64,000 bases of DNA, taken from assembly GCA_051657905.1 (NCBI GenBank), contig JBOFLO010000041.1:1-64000 (forward strand), written 5' to 3'. The notes under the pieces were generated by a model, which searched no databases, had not been told where the DNA came from, and was given only the letters and a program-made list of their open reading frames with translations. Shown here one piece after another: positions 1 to 8,575 of the stretch (positions are counted from its first letter, which is position 1; each line of letters starts with the position of its first letter). This DNA is from JBOFLO01 sp051657905. GTDB taxonomy: Bacteria > Patescibacteriota > Gracilibacteria > UBA1369. A program made the position numbers and the translations under genes.

Positions 1-393
1 ATTGTCGACTTAGCAACCCTCACAGGAGCATGTATGGTCGCCCTAGGCGATCATTACGCCGGCTTGTTTGGCAATAATCAAAAACTCAAAGAACGCCTCA
101 AATCAGCAGCTTTAGAAACCGATGAAGAAGTTTGGGAAATGCCAATTCACGATTTCCATCGCCAAGCCATGAAAGGCCACTTTTCCGATTTAAATAATAT
201 CGACACTTCCGGCCTAGCCGGCGCCTCAACCGCCGCCGCCTTCCTAGAAAACTTTGTCCAAGACACCGACTGGGCCCACCTCGACATCGCCGGCCCCGCC
301 AAAACCAAAAAATCCAAAGACATAGATTTCAACAACTGCGCCACCGGCTACGGCGTCCGCCTAATCCTCAGCTTCCTCCAAAGCATCAAATAA
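1..393 (+). CDS. pepA: Leucyl aminopeptidase (M17), C-terminal part
   Basis: The reading frame is open from base 1 and ends at TAA 391-393, so only the C-terminal ~130 residues are present. It starts with IVDLATLTGACMVALG, the strongly conserved M17 stretch that carries the catalytic and zinc-site region, and closes with the family ending HLDIAGPA...NNCATGYGVRLILSFLQ. M17 enzymes are cytosolic di-zinc aminopeptidases that release N-terminal Leu and other residues from peptides, usually as hexamers. The internal ATG at 34 is not a start because the conserved motif lies upstream of it. The gene converges on trxB with a structured inverted repeat between them. Family assignment is firm; substrate range is inferred from the family. 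Confidence 0.93.
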   Translation: MVDLATLTGACMVALGDHYAGLFGNNQKLKERLKSAALETDEEVWEMPIHDFHRQAMKGHFSDLNNIDTSGLAGASTAAAFLENFVQDTDWAHLDIAGPAKTKKSKDIDFNNCATGYGVRLILSFLQSIK

Positions 394-410
394 CCCCTCT
401 CGGGAAAATC

Positions 411-537
411 TATAAGTATATCTAAAAACTGGGCTGAAATTTATTTTCTGGAAAATAAAAAGTATCTGAACTCTCAGGCGACGTGAAACGACTTTTTCCA
501 AAAAAAAATTTCAGCCCAGTTTTGTAGAATACTTATA
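411..537. repeat. Long imperfect inverted repeat between convergent genes
   Basis: Arms 411-442 and 506-537 are complementary, with the inner 18 bases (425-442 against 506-523, core CTGGGCTGAAATTT) matching perfectly and the outer part containing several mismatches. The 63-nt interior has further pairing potential (TGGAAAA near 450 with TTTTTCCA near 493). It lies between the pepA and trxB stop codons, so it may act as a bidirectional terminator, but it is far longer than the GC-rich terminators elsewhere in the window and could be a small palindromic mobile repeat or a structured RNA. No second copy was noticed. Confidence 0.7.
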
Positions 538-538
538 A

Positions 539-1489
539 TTATTCAAACACAACTTTATTGGCCTGCAAATATTCAAAAGCCCAAAAACTTGCTGTAACAC
601 CTTCCGCCGCCCCAATAATTGCCTGCTTGAACTTAGTGTCACATACATCACCAGCACCAAAAATCCCTGGCAAATTTGTTTCAGATCTTCTATTAATGAC
701 AATCTCTTTATGATGATTTAACTCCACCCCCAAACTCAAAGCCACCTCTGAAAGGGGAATATGCCCAATCGCCACAAACACAGCGTCCATCGGCAATTCT
801 CTACCGTCCTTCAATTTCAATTTCTCAACTTTATCAGTTCCCAAGATTTCCTCTACTTGAGAATTTTCCAAAACTTCAATTTTCGGATTTGCTTTTACTC
901 TATCCAAATTCACCGGCTCCGGATGCAAGGTAGTTCTGGCAATCACCTTAACTTCCTTGGCATATTCAGCCAAAAGCAAAGCCTCTTTCGCCGCACTATC
1001 TCCACCCCCCACCACACTGACAATTTTTTCCTTATAAAAAGCCCCATCACAAAGTGCACAATAAGAAACCCCCTTATTTTCCAAAGCCTTCTCTCCAGGT
1101 ACACCGATTTTTTTATGCATAGTTCCTGTCGCAAATAAAACTGTTTTGGCGAAATATTCTGCTGTTCCAGTTTTTACAATATACCCAGCCTTCATAGTCT
1201 TAGCATTTTCTTCAGAAATACTCGCCTTTCTAACTTCTAAAACTTTTTCATTTTTCATCTCCACTCCAAATGAAGTGGCATGATCAATAAGGCTATAGGC
1301 CAAATCTGGACCGGAAATAGCTTTAATTCCCGGCCAGTTTTCTACCAAATGTGTAGTAGTTATAAGACCTCCAGGCATCTCCCCAATCATCAAAGATTTC
1401 AAATTCATACGGGAAGCGTACATGGAAGCACTGGCACCGGCACAGCCGGCACCAATAACCAAAAAATCATAAATCTGTGTTTCGTTCAT
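539..1489 (-). CDS. trxB: Thioredoxin-disulfide reductase
   Basis: A 316-residue flavoprotein of normal length for the low-molecular-weight NADPH-thioredoxin reductases. An FAD-binding GAGCAGASA motif sits near residues 13-21, the redox-active CALC pair (C144, C147; usual form CATC) lies in YCALCDGAFY, and the NADPH-binding GGGDSA follows near 160. A C-terminal FAD motif, GIFGAGDVCD, is also present. It would reduce thioredoxin in the cytosol with NADPH and so feed the peroxiredoxin gene just upstream on the same strand (35-nt gap, probably co-transcribed). ATG 1487-1489 is the only sensible start. Identification is firm. Confidence 0.95.
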   Translation of the reverse strand: MNETQIYDFLVIGAGCAGASASMYASRMNLKSLMIGEMPGGLITTTHLVENWPGIKAISGPDLAYSLIDHATSFGVEMKNEKVLEVRKASISEENAKTMKAGYIVKTGTAEYFAKTVLFATGTMHKKIGVPGEKALENKGVSYCALCDGAFYKEKIVSVVGGGDSAAKEALLLAEYAKEVKVIARTTLHPEPVNLDRVKANPKIEVLENSQVEEILGTDKVEKLKLKDGRELPMDAVFVAIGHIPLSEVALSLGVELNHHKEIVINRRSETNLPGIFGAGDVCDTKFKQAIIGAAEGVTASFWAFEYLQANKVVFE

Positions 1490-1523
1490 CTTGTTTAATT
1501 AATCAACTTATTAAGCAAAAGTT

Positions 1524-2045
1524 TTAGCCTTTCCCTAAAGTCTTTTGTCCTGGTTTCCAGTTTGCTGGACAAAGTTCACCAGTTTGTAATGAAGAAAGTA
1601 CACGTAAAGTTTCTTCCGCGCTTCTTCCTACAGTCAAATCATGAACTAATTGATATCTCAAAATTCCTTCTGGATCGATAATGAATGTTCCACGTAAAGA
1701 ATGTCCTTTTTCTTCAATTAAAATTCCATAATTTCTGCTCATATCTCTATTCATGTCTGCGAACAAAGGATAATTTAATTCTCCCAAATCCTTCATCCAT
1801 GCTAAATGTGAGAAAGTTGAATCTGTACTTCCTCCAAATACCACTGCTCCTAGTTTTTCAAATTCTGGCATTCTTTCACTCATTTCCACAATTTCAGTTG
1901 GGCAAACAAAAGTGAAATCTAATGGATAGAAGAATAAAACTACCCATTTCCCTTTATTTTCTTTTAAAGAGATATTAGAAACTTTTCCTTTAAATACTGC
2001 TTCTGCACTGAAATCCGGTGCTGGTTTTCCTACTTGTATAAACAT
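1524..2045 (-). CDS. ahpC: 2-Cys peroxiredoxin (AhpC/Prx1 type)
   Basis: A 173-residue thioredoxin-fold peroxidase. The peroxidatic cysteine C48 is in the diagnostic YPLDFTFVCPTEI motif, and a resolving cysteine C159 lies in GELCPANWKPG near the C-terminus, so this is a typical 2-Cys enzyme of the AhpC/Prx1 subfamily. It reduces H2O2 and organic peroxides, being recycled by thioredoxin or AhpF. No ahpF is visible, and trxB follows immediately, which favours a thioredoxin route (inference). It is divergent from the rhodanese gene across 48 bases that must hold both promoters. The upstream sequence lacks a Shine-Dalgarno motif. Confidence 0.93.
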   Translation of the reverse strand: MFIQVGKPAPDFSAEAVFKGKVSNISLKENKGKWVVLFFYPLDFTFVCPTEIVEMSERMPEFEKLGAVVFGGSTDSTFSHLAWMKDLGELNYPLFADMNRDMSRNYGILIEEKGHSLRGTFIIDPEGILRYQLVHDLTVGRSAEETLRVLSSLQTGELCPANWKPGQKTLGKG

Positions 2046-2093
2046 ATGTTTTAGGTTAAATATAAATTAATAAAGTAATTTAACTGATTCAAA

Positions 2094-2405
2094 ATGATTT
2101 CTCAAGACCAACTTTTGAAAACTTATGATCAGAGACCTAATAATTATTATCTTCTAGATGTGAGATCTCCTTTGGAATTTGCCGATCATCGCATTCCCGG
2201 GTCTATAAATATTCCAATTGACGAACTTGAGAAAAGAATTGGTGAAATACCTTTGAATCGACACATTATTGTTCTATGTGAGCATGGCGTCCGCAGCACC
2301 TTGGCCGAGCGTTTTCTTAAAGAAAAAGAATATATGGTAGATCAATTGGAAAACGGCTTGGTTGCCTGGAAAGGTCAATTAGATAAAGGTGCGCCTAAAG
2401 CTTAA
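2094..2405 (+). CDS. Single-domain rhodanese
   Basis: A 103-residue protein consisting of one rhodanese domain: LLDVRSPLEFADHRIPGSINIP (residues ~20-41) is the typical entry motif, and the active-site loop CEHGVRS places the catalytic cysteine at C62. Such small cytosolic rhodaneses carry sulfane sulfur as a cysteine persulfide. Its position beside peroxiredoxin/trxB and near the SUF operon fits a role in sulfur or redox handling, but the acceptor is unknown. It overlaps the stop of the convergent NYN gene by four bases. Confidence 0.9.
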   Translation: MISQDQLLKTYDQRPNNYYLLDVRSPLEFADHRIPGSINIPIDELEKRIGEIPLNRHIIVLCEHGVRSTLAERFLKEKEYMVDQLENGLVAWKGQLDKGAPKA

Positions 2406-3322
2406 GTATTCCTATTATTCCCAAAAGCATTATTAATCGACCCATTTGGATTAGTTGGTCTTCTTTTTGGCAATTGTTTTTTTGCTGGCAAGCCAATTAC
2501 CGGCTTAATTTTTCTTTCTTTAGCTCTAACCCCATAAATACTTTCATTCACTTCTACATTTTGATTGGCACTTCTTAAATAGCTGGGCAAATTATTCCCG
2601 CCATAAGCTGCCGCATGTTCAGTGATCTGAGTTTTGTTAGCCGAAATATATCTATTAGCTGGCGCTTTTGGAGCAGAATTAGATCTATTATTATCCGGAT
2701 AATAATTTGTATGGGCATAACTATCAAAATCAACAGAAGAACTTCCCGCTGCTTTAACAGGCTCAACATAATTTCTAGAACTACTGCTTTTAACATTCTT
2801 TTTCCTTCTCCCAGAAATTAAAAAGTTACTATCTTTCTCTCCCAAATCCACAAAATAATCCACTTCCTCCATAATTTTAGAATTGGCAGTTTTTTCAAAA
2901 GCCATTTGCTCGACTCTCACACCTCTTGATTGGCAGTATCTAACTACCTCTAGGAAATCTCCATCTCCCGAAGCCAACACCACCACATCAACTTTCTCCG
3001 TCAGCCTAATCATATCCACCGCCATGCCTACATCCCAATCCGCCTTCTTCGCCCCAGTATGAAATATTTGCAAATCTTTAACTCTAGTTTCAATACCAAG
3101 TTCCTCAATCGCTTCAAAAAATTTCGCTTCAGTATTTTCTTCCGACTTAATCACATAGGCAAACGCTCTAATTAAATTTCTCCCGTTCACAGCTCTCACC
3201 ATTAACTCTTCATAATCCACATTCGATCGATAATTCGATTTTGCAGAATGATAAAGATTTTGCGTATCAATAAACACCGCCACTCTTTGATTCGAATGCG
3301 ATGCTAAATTTATATTTTCCAT
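2402..3322 (-). CDS. NYN-domain (LabA/DUF88-like) putative ribonuclease
   Basis: The N-terminal ~165 residues form a NYN/PIN-like domain: VFIDTQNLYHSAK (first catalytic Asp), DWDVGMAVDMIRL (central acidic motif) and VVVLASGDGDFLEVVRYC (SGDGDF, third acidic cluster). These Asp sets coordinate Mg2+ in the family and suggest RNA cleavage. The remaining ~140 residues are low-complexity, rich in Asn, Ser and basic residues, likely disordered and RNA-binding. ATG 3320-3322 (306 aa) is preferred; an in-frame ATG at 3370 adds 16 residues but would overlap the end of sufT. It is the last gene of the SUF gene run and probably co-transcribed with it. Confidence 0.85.
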   Translation of the reverse strand: MENINLASHSNQRVAVFIDTQNLYHSAKSNYRSNVDYEELMVRAVNGRNLIRAFAYVIKSEENTEAKFFEAIEELGIETRVKDLQIFHTGAKKADWDVGMAVDMIRLTEKVDVVVLASGDGDFLEVVRYCQSRGVRVEQMAFEKTANSKIMEEVDYFVDLGEKDSNFLISGRRKKNVKSSSSRNYVEPVKAAGSSSVDFDSYAHTNYYPDNNRSNSAPKAPANRYISANKTQITEHAAAYGGNNLPSYLRSANQNVEVNESIYGVRAKERKIKPVIGLPAKKQLPKRRPTNPNGSINNAFGNNRNT

Positions 3323-3335
3323 TATTTTATTTTTA

Positions 3336-3863
3336 TTAGTAATTTTTCCACGGTTCATTATTTGTTCCAAACAGCATAGCTTTAACTTCTTGATTCATCA
3401 TATCAGGATGCCATGCAGGTTCCCAGACCACTTCAATTCTCACATCAGTAACATGCGGTTGCAATCTCAAGGTCCCATCTATTTCCGTTGTAATTTGCCC
3501 ACCCGCCGGACAACCCAAAGAGGTGAGCGTCATTGTTACTTTTATCGTACCATCTTTCTCTTCCTCCACATCATAAATAAGTCCCATATCCACAATCCCA
3601 ACTCCAGTTTCCGGATCCAAAACCTGATTAATAATATCCAAATATTCTTTCTTACTCAACTCCGGTTCGAACTTACTTTTATCCGGCTCAAAACAACATC
3701 CACCACCACAACAATCCGAACCATCCTCTTTTCTCACACCAGGAATTTTCAAAGATTTCTGTTCAATCTTTTTATTCTCATGTGAATGATGCTCTTCCAA
3801 AAGTGCTTTATTAATTGTGTCTTCAATCAAATGTTCTAAATTTTTATCCTTATCCTTGCTCAT
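3336..3863 (-). CDS. sufT: SufT / MIP18-family Fe-S maturation factor
   Basis: Residues ~70-166 form a DUF59/MIP18 domain: VLDPETGVGIVDMGLIYDV, then TLTSLGCPAGGQI with the conserved reactive cysteine C118 of the TSxxCP motif, and VVWEPAWHPDMM. Family members assist delivery of Fe-S clusters to apo-proteins. The first ~65 residues are unusual: His-rich (EEHHSHE) followed by a cysteine knot CCGGGCC at 51-57 that could bind metal. The start ATG lies within the end of sufU (14-nt overlap), implying translational coupling. The domain call is firm; the metal role of the N-terminus is inference. Confidence 0.9.
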   Translation of the reverse strand: MSKDKDKNLEHLIEDTINKALLEEHHSHENKKIEQKSLKIPGVRKEDGSDCCGGGCCFEPDKSKFEPELSKKEYLDIINQVLDPETGVGIVDMGLIYDVEEEKDGTIKVTMTLTSLGCPAGGQITTEIDGTLRLQPHVTDVRIEVVWEPAWHPDMMNQEVKAMLFGTNNEPWKNY

Positions 3864-4239
3864 TCTTCTGATGTAAATATATTTTAATTGCTTTCTTGAT
3901 ACAGCTTAAAGCCAATAATGCACACTTCACTCTGGCCGCCGAAATTTCCACCCCCAACCATTCCACCATTTCCTCCTGACTGATTTTCTCCACCTCCGCT
4001 AATTTCATCCCAGTTAATTTTTCCCCAAGCATTGAGGCCGCCGCCAAACTAATCGCACAACCGCTTCCCTCAAATCCATATTTTTCAATTTCATCATCTT
4101 CATTAACTTTCAAACTAATTGTTACCTGATCACCGCACAGGGGATTAAGATCTTTCCCATGAACCTGCGCCTCCGCCACCAAACCTTTATTACGCGGATT
4201 TTTAAAATGATCCAAAATTATTTCTGCATAAATATCCAT
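3850..4239 (-). CDS. sufU: SufU/IscU-type sulfur acceptor or scaffold
   Basis: A 129-residue NifU-N/SufU-like protein: ILDHFKNPRNKG at the start, NPLCGD (C35, D37), GSGCAIS (C61) and RVKCALL (C106) give the three cysteines plus Asp that bind zinc or a nascent cluster. The C61-C106 spacing (45) resembles IscU rather than Bacillus SufU, which carries an extra stretch there, although RVKC is the SufU form. ATG 4237-4239 is preferred because it lies 8 nt past the sufS stop; the longer frame to 4296 would run into sufS. It accepts sulfur from SufS for SufBCD. Confidence 0.92.
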   Translation of the reverse strand: MDIYAEIILDHFKNPRNKGLVAEAQVHGKDLNPLCGDQVTISLKVNEDDEIEKYGFEGSGCAISLAAASMLGEKLTGMKLAEVEKISQEEMVEWLGVEISAARVKCALLALSCIKKAIKIYLHQKNEQG

Positions 4240-4246
4240 AACTGTT

Positions 4247-5476
4247 TTATCTGAAAATGAATTTAACTTTTTGCATCGCCTCCACCGCCAAATCAATTTC
4301 TTCTTTGCTATTATACAAATGAAAACTAATTCTGGAAACTGCCTGCAGATCCAAAGCCTTCAAAAGCGGCTTCGCACAATGATGCCCAGCTCTAATACAA
4401 ATCCCAAATTCCGAAAAAATTGTCGCAATATCATGAGGATGAACCCCCTCAATACTAAAAGCTAAAATTCCTCCAGCTTTATTTAAATCTTCCGGGCCAT
4501 ATAATTTTACACCTTCAATCGCCGCAAACTTTTCTCGCGCATATTTTAATAATTCGCGATCATGCTTAATAATTTCTTCATAACTAAATTTCTTCAACCA
4601 ATCAGTTGCTGCACCCAAAGCAATAGCTCCAGCTACATTCGGAGTGCCCGCTTCAAATTTAGCAGGCGTATCCAACCATTCACTTTGCCACTCACCATCA
4701 ATTTCTTCTAATTGCTTAACCATCCCTCCACCAGTCATAAAAGCCGGCATCCTTTCCAAATACACTTTTTTCCCATACAAAAATCCAATCCCCATCGGGC
4801 CAAACACTTTATGCCCACTAATCATCGCAAAATCCACCGGCAAATTTTTAACATTCAACCCAATATGCGAAATTCCCTGCGCTGCATCCAAAACCACCAC
4901 AGCTCCAACCTTATGCGCAGCCTCAGTAATTTTTTCCAATTCAGGAATAACTCCAAGCACATTAGACATTTGAGTTATCGCCACAATCTTAGTTCTACCA
5001 TCAATAATTTTTTCAATCTCCTCCAATTCCCCCTGTTCATTTTTAAGTTTCAAAACTCTCAACTCCGCCCCTTTTCTTTTCGCCAATTCCACCCAAGGTA
5101 AAAAATTAGCATGATGTTCCAACTCACTGACAATAATATTATCACCCTTCTGCAGAGCCATCTCTCCATAACTAAAAGCCACCAAATTCGCCGCCTCCGT
5201 CGCATTTTTCACAAACACAATTTCATCTGCCGCCGCCCCAATCAAATCCGCACATTTAACCCGAGCATTCTCATATTCCAAAGACGCCAGCTCCGAAAGT
5301 TTATAAACCCCTCTATGCACATTGGCATTAATCTGCTCATAAAACCTCGCCTCCGCCGCAATAACTTCCGCCGGCTTCGGAGTTGTCGAAGCATTATCAA
5401 AATAAACCAGATTCTTGCCATCCACCTGTCGCCCCAATAAAGGGAAATCCTTTTTTATCGCTGAACTATTTAACAT
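4247..5476 (-). CDS. sufS: Cysteine desulfurase SufS
   Basis: A 409-residue class V PLP aminotransferase-fold enzyme of group II. The PLP lysine is K223 in SGHKVFGPMG, the DAAQG cofactor motif is near 197-201, and the catalytic cysteine C367 is in RAGHHCAKPLL. It converts L-cysteine to alanine and passes a persulfide to SufU, encoded next. The N-terminal YFDNASTTPKP is typical of the family. The start is ATG 5474-5476. Upstream, 79 nt separate it from the Memo-like gene, including a TATAAT-like sequence very close to the start whose function is unclear. Confidence 0.96.
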   Translation of the reverse strand: MLNSSAIKKDFPLLGRQVDGKNLVYFDNASTTPKPAEVIAAEARFYEQINANVHRGVYKLSELASLEYENARVKCADLIGAAADEIVFVKNATEAANLVAFSYGEMALQKGDNIIVSELEHHANFLPWVELAKRKGAELRVLKLKNEQGELEEIEKIIDGRTKIVAITQMSNVLGVIPELEKITEAAHKVGAVVVLDAAQGISHIGLNVKNLPVDFAMISGHKVFGPMGIGFLYGKKVYLERMPAFMTGGGMVKQLEEIDGEWQSEWLDTPAKFEAGTPNVAGAIALGAATDWLKKFSYEEIIKHDRELLKYAREKFAAIEGVKLYGPEDLNKAGGILAFSIEGVHPHDIATIFSEFGICIRAGHHCAKPLLKALDLQAVSRISFHLYNSKEEIDLAVEAMQKVKFIFR

Positions 5477-5555
5477 CTCATTATAAAAACATTAGCCCCA
5501 GTTTAAGCCAAAAAGACCCAAATAGCCAGACAAAACTAATCGCTGCCAAATCCAT

Positions 5556-6371
5556 CTAAACCGAAAAATAAATCAAACTCCCATACCCTACTACCGAAGC
5601 AGGATCATCTCCAGCCTCCGCCGAATTGGAATAATTCAAAAAAATCGGTGTCCAGCCCTTAATTAAGGCAATTTCATTCACTGTCACCAGCGCAAATAAA
5701 GCAGAAGCTTCGCCTTCACTAATAATTTTCTCACTATTCATTTCTTTCAAGGACTCAATCATCAATTGATCAGCCTCACGGGCACTTTTTTCATCCAAGA
5801 AATGCGATAGATTAGAGCTGATTACAATTAATACATCATCAGTCAGTAATTCCGCCACTTCTTGGGCAATCTCTTTATAATTAGTCTTCCCGCCCGTTAC
5901 CATCGGAATTAACTCAAATTCCCCCAAAATTTTCTGCAAAAATGGTAATTGTAATTCCAAAGAATACTCCTTAGCAAAAGCCAAATCATTAAAACCAAAA
6001 TTCACTCTCTCAGAAATTTTCTGCACAGCCACTTTATCAACTGGCACCTTCCCCAGAGGCGTTTCAAAATAATCTGCAGTACTTAAAGCAATTCCTTCAA
6101 AATTAATGAAATGAGTGGCTCCTACCAAAACCACTTTCTTAAACTTCCGGCCATAAAGCTCTTTATAAGCAGCGGCAGCCACTTTCCCAGAGTAAGAATA
6201 ACCCCCACTCGGCACTATCAAAGCCCGCACCTGCAAATTATTCAAATCCGGTCCGAAAGTCCCAAATTCGCCTATTTTCTGCTCAATTACCTCGCCCAGT
6301 TCTGTGGGGTCCGAAGGATAATAAAGTCCTGCGTACTCAGCTTTTTTGATATTTTCTCCGTTATTTTCCAC
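5556..6371 (-). CDS. Memo-like protein (AmmeMemoRadiSam B) lacking usual metal ligands
   Basis: A 271-residue protein of the Memo/AMMECR-associated superfamily: YAGLYYPSDPTEL at the N-terminus, ALIVPSGGYSYSG, VVLVGATHF, SLELQLPFLQ and VVISSNLSHF follow the family order. The usual PHAGY histidine is S55, the EHSLE histidine is Y136, and the CGxGP cysteine region reads ASALFALV, whereas H87 and H190 persist. The metal site of typical members is therefore probably incomplete. The start is GTG 6369-6371, since an in-frame TAA lies just upstream. It sits inside the SUF operon between sufD and sufS, which suggests a link to Fe-S assembly; the function is unknown. Confidence 0.82.
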   Translation of the reverse strand: MENNGENIKKAEYAGLYYPSDPTELGEVIEQKIGEFGTFGPDLNNLQVRALIVPSGGYSYSGKVAAAAYKELYGRKFKKVVLVGATHFINFEGIALSTADYFETPLGKVPVDKVAVQKISERVNFGFNDLAFAKEYSLELQLPFLQKILGEFELIPMVTGGKTNYKEIAQEVAELLTDDVLIVISSNLSHFLDEKSAREADQLMIESLKEMNSEKIISEGEASALFALVTVNEIALIKGWTPIFLNYSNSAEAGDDPASVVGYGSLIYFSV

Positions 6372-6402
6372 TCTTTATGATTAAATGGCTTAAAATCAGA
6401 GT

Positions 6403-6411
6403 ATAATAACA
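6403..6411 (-). promoter_or_regulatory. Possible internal extended -10 element in SUF operon
   Basis: Read on the minus strand, 6411 to 6403 is TGTTATTAT, an extended -10 form, about 31 nt before the GTG start of the Memo-like gene. No good -35 is seen (TGGCAA at 17 nt). It could give separate expression of the Memo-like/sufSUT half of the operon. Confidence 0.3.
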
Positions 6412-6435
6412 TAATTTAGAGAATTTTGCCAGACT

Positions 6436-7131
6436 CTACAAAAGCCCATCATAATATTCCCTTAATTGCTCAACCAAACTTTCATTCTTAATCTCTTTCA
6501 GTATTCCTTCCAAAAACCCCTTCACCAATAATTCCTCTGCCATCTTTTTATCCAACCCCCTAGTCTGACAATAAAACAAAATTTCTTCATCCAACTTACC
6601 CACCGACGCACTATGTCCAGCCTGCACATCATTGGCAATAATTTCCAAAGAGGGGATAGTTGCCGAACGACTTTCTCGCGACATCAACAAAGCATCATGT
6701 TTGAAAAATGCCTTACTTTGCTGAGATTTTCTCGGGATGTAAATATTCCCTTTCAAGCTAAGCGCTGATTGGCCGTACATTAGATTTTTAATCACCGTCA
6801 AACTTTCACTTCGCGCATGCAGATGATTAACTTTTAATTGAATTTCTTTCTTTAAATTTCCACGCATTACCGCACTGAGTAAAATTTTTATTTTCGACTC
6901 AGCCCCATTTAAATTCACTTTCAAAAAATTTGGCAAATCACTCGCATCACCTGATTCTGCAGACAAAAACAACACTGTTGCTTCGGCCCCAGCAGCCACA
7001 TTCATTTCCAAATCCGAAATTTTTCCCGCCATAAAAAAATGTTTCTCACCTTCCTTTAATTCAATTTTCTTAGGAAGTATTTCTTCAAAACTATAACCCT
7101 GCTCAATTTTTTCTAATTTAGGTACAAACAT
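6436..7131 (-). CDS. sufD: SufD, short form
   Basis: 231 residues, about half the length of enterobacterial SufD, but with the family core: PSLEIIANDVQAGHSASVGKL, then DEEILFYCQTRGL and a C-terminal helical GFLEGIL segment. This is the beta-helix/C-terminal region that pairs with SufB in the SufBC2D scaffold; the N-terminal helical domain is reduced to ~30 residues. The gene follows sufB with a 9-nt gap, so it is co-translated. The short length looks genuine because the start (ATG 7129-7131) is close behind sufB and the frame is intact. Confidence 0.9.
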   Translation of the reverse strand: MFVPKLEKIEQGYSFEEILPKKIELKEGEKHFFMAGKISDLEMNVAAGAEATVLFLSAESGDASDLPNFLKVNLNGAESKIKILLSAVMRGNLKKEIQLKVNHLHARSESLTVIKNLMYGQSALSLKGNIYIPRKSQQSKAFFKHDALLMSRESRSATIPSLEIIANDVQAGHSASVGKLDEEILFYCQTRGLDKKMAEELLVKGFLEGILKEIKNESLVEQLREYYDGLL

Positions 7132-7140
7132 TTTTTAAAA

Positions 7141-8574
7141 TTATCCTACTGAACCTTCCATCTCCATTTCAATCAATCTATTCATTTCCAACGCATATTC
7201 CATCGGTAAAATTTTCACAATCGGATCAATAAATCCATTTACAATCATCGCTGCCGCTTCCTGTTCATTAAATCCACGTGACATTAAATAAAACAATTGA
7301 TCTTCGGAAATTTTTGATACTGTCGCTTCATGCGCAATTGAAGAATTTTCCTCATCAATTTCCATAGTCGGATAAGTATCCGAACGTGAATGATCATCCA
7401 ATAAAAGTGCATCGCATACTACACGCGCCTTAACATTTTCCGCACCTTTTTCTACTTTCAATAAACCTCTATAAGTTGTTCGCCCTCCATCCTTAGAAAT
7501 CGATTTAGAAGTAATAGTTGAAGTCGTATCAGAAGCCGCATGAATAACCTTCGCTCCCGCATCCTGATGCTGCCCCTTCCCCGCATAAGCCACACTTAAA
7601 ATCTCCGCCTTGGCTCCCCGCCCCACCAAATGCACTGCCGGATATTTCATCGTCAATTTAGAACCCAAATTACAATCCAACCAAAACATTTTAGCATTTT
7701 CTTCACAACGCGCCCGCTTCGTCACCAAATTATAAACATTAGAGGACCAATTCTGAATGGTCGAATACTGCACTCGTGCATTTTTCTTACAAATAATTTC
7801 CACCACCGCCGAATGCAAACTCTGCGAAGAATAAGTCGGCGCTGTACAACCCTCAACATAGTGCACCAAACTCCCTTCATCCGCGATAATCAACGTTCTT
7901 TCAAACTGCCCCATGAACTCGGCATTAATGCGGAAATAAGCCTGCAAAGGCAATTCCACTTCTACACCTTTAGGAATATAAATAAAACTTCCTCCACTCC
8001 AAACAGCTGAGTTTAAAGCGGAAAATTTATTATCTTCCGAAGGAATTACAGTTCCCAAATATTGTTCAAAAAATTCCGGATACTTTTGCAATGCCGCATC
8101 AGTACCTTCAAATAGCACACCTTTTTTAGCCAGTGTCTCATGCAAATTATGATAAACCATTTCCGATTCAAATTGCGCTCCCACACCAGCCAAATATTTT
8201 CTTTCCGCCTCCGGAATTCCTAGCCTATCAAAAGTATTTTTAATTTCTTCCGGAACTTCATCCCAACTACGTTTTTCCTGTTCCGAAGGTTTTATATAAT
8301 AATGAATATTTTCAAAATCTATACCGGTCAAATCTCCACCCCAGCGCGGTAATGGTTTATTATAAAAAATTTCCAAGGCATTTAAACGAAAGTCCAACAT
8401 CCATTTCGGCTCATTTTTCTGACGAGAAATTTCCTCAACCAATTCTCGATTTAAACCTTTGGCAGCCTTAAATTTTGGCTTATCTGTAGTTTTAAAACCA
8501 AATTTATAATCAGCTAAATCATCGCTTAATTTAGCCGCTCCTGACTTCTCATTTTTAAGATTTTTTTCAGCCAT
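7141..8574 (-). CDS. sufB: Fe-S assembly scaffold SufB
   Basis: A SufB of standard size (477 aa from ATG 8572-8574). Recognisable blocks include [57 protein letters not shown] and [25 protein letters not shown], matching the beta-helix core that nucleates the cluster. Cysteine in EGCTAP is one of the conserved residues. The sequence TAAATG joins the sufC stop to this start with one base between, a coupled junction; the longer frame to 8619 would overlap sufC by 44 nt and is rejected. Partner: SufC ATPase and SufD. Confidence 0.96.
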   Translation of the reverse strand: MAEKNLKNEKSGAAKLSDDLADYKFGFKTTDKPKFKAAKGLNRELVEEISRQKNEPKWMLDFRLNALEIFYNKPLPRWGGDLTGIDFENIHYYIKPSEQEKRSWDEVPEEIKNTFDRLGIPEAERKYLAGVGAQFESEMVYHNLHETLAKKGVLFEGTDAALQKYPEFFEQYLGTVIPSEDNKFSALNSAVWSGGSFIYIPKGVEVELPLQAYFRINAEFMGQFERTLIIADEGSLVHYVEGCTAPTYSSQSLHSAVVEIICKKNARVQYSTIQNWSSNVYNLVTKRARCEENAKMFWLDCNLGSKLTMKYPAVHLVGRGAKAEILSVAYAGKGQHQDAGAKVIHAASDTTSTITSKSISKDGGRTTYRGLLKVEKGAENVKARVVCDALLLDDHSRSDTYPTMEIDEENSSIAHEATVSKISEDQLFYLMSRGFNEQEAAAMIVNGFIDPIVKILPMEYALEMNRLIEMEMEGSVG

Positions 8575-8575
8575 T

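Noticed and set aside
761..1138. Plus-strand ORFs opposite trxB, and many similar opposite-strand frames across the SUF operon and topA
   Set aside because: They mirror conserved genes on the other strand and show His/Ile/Phe/Asn-biased translations without domains.
1054..7866. Avoidance of GTGCAC as support for the ApaLI-like specificity
   Set aside because: The site occurs at least at 1054-1059 and 7861-7866, so there is no absolute avoidance; methylation would permit it. Reliable counts need a computation.
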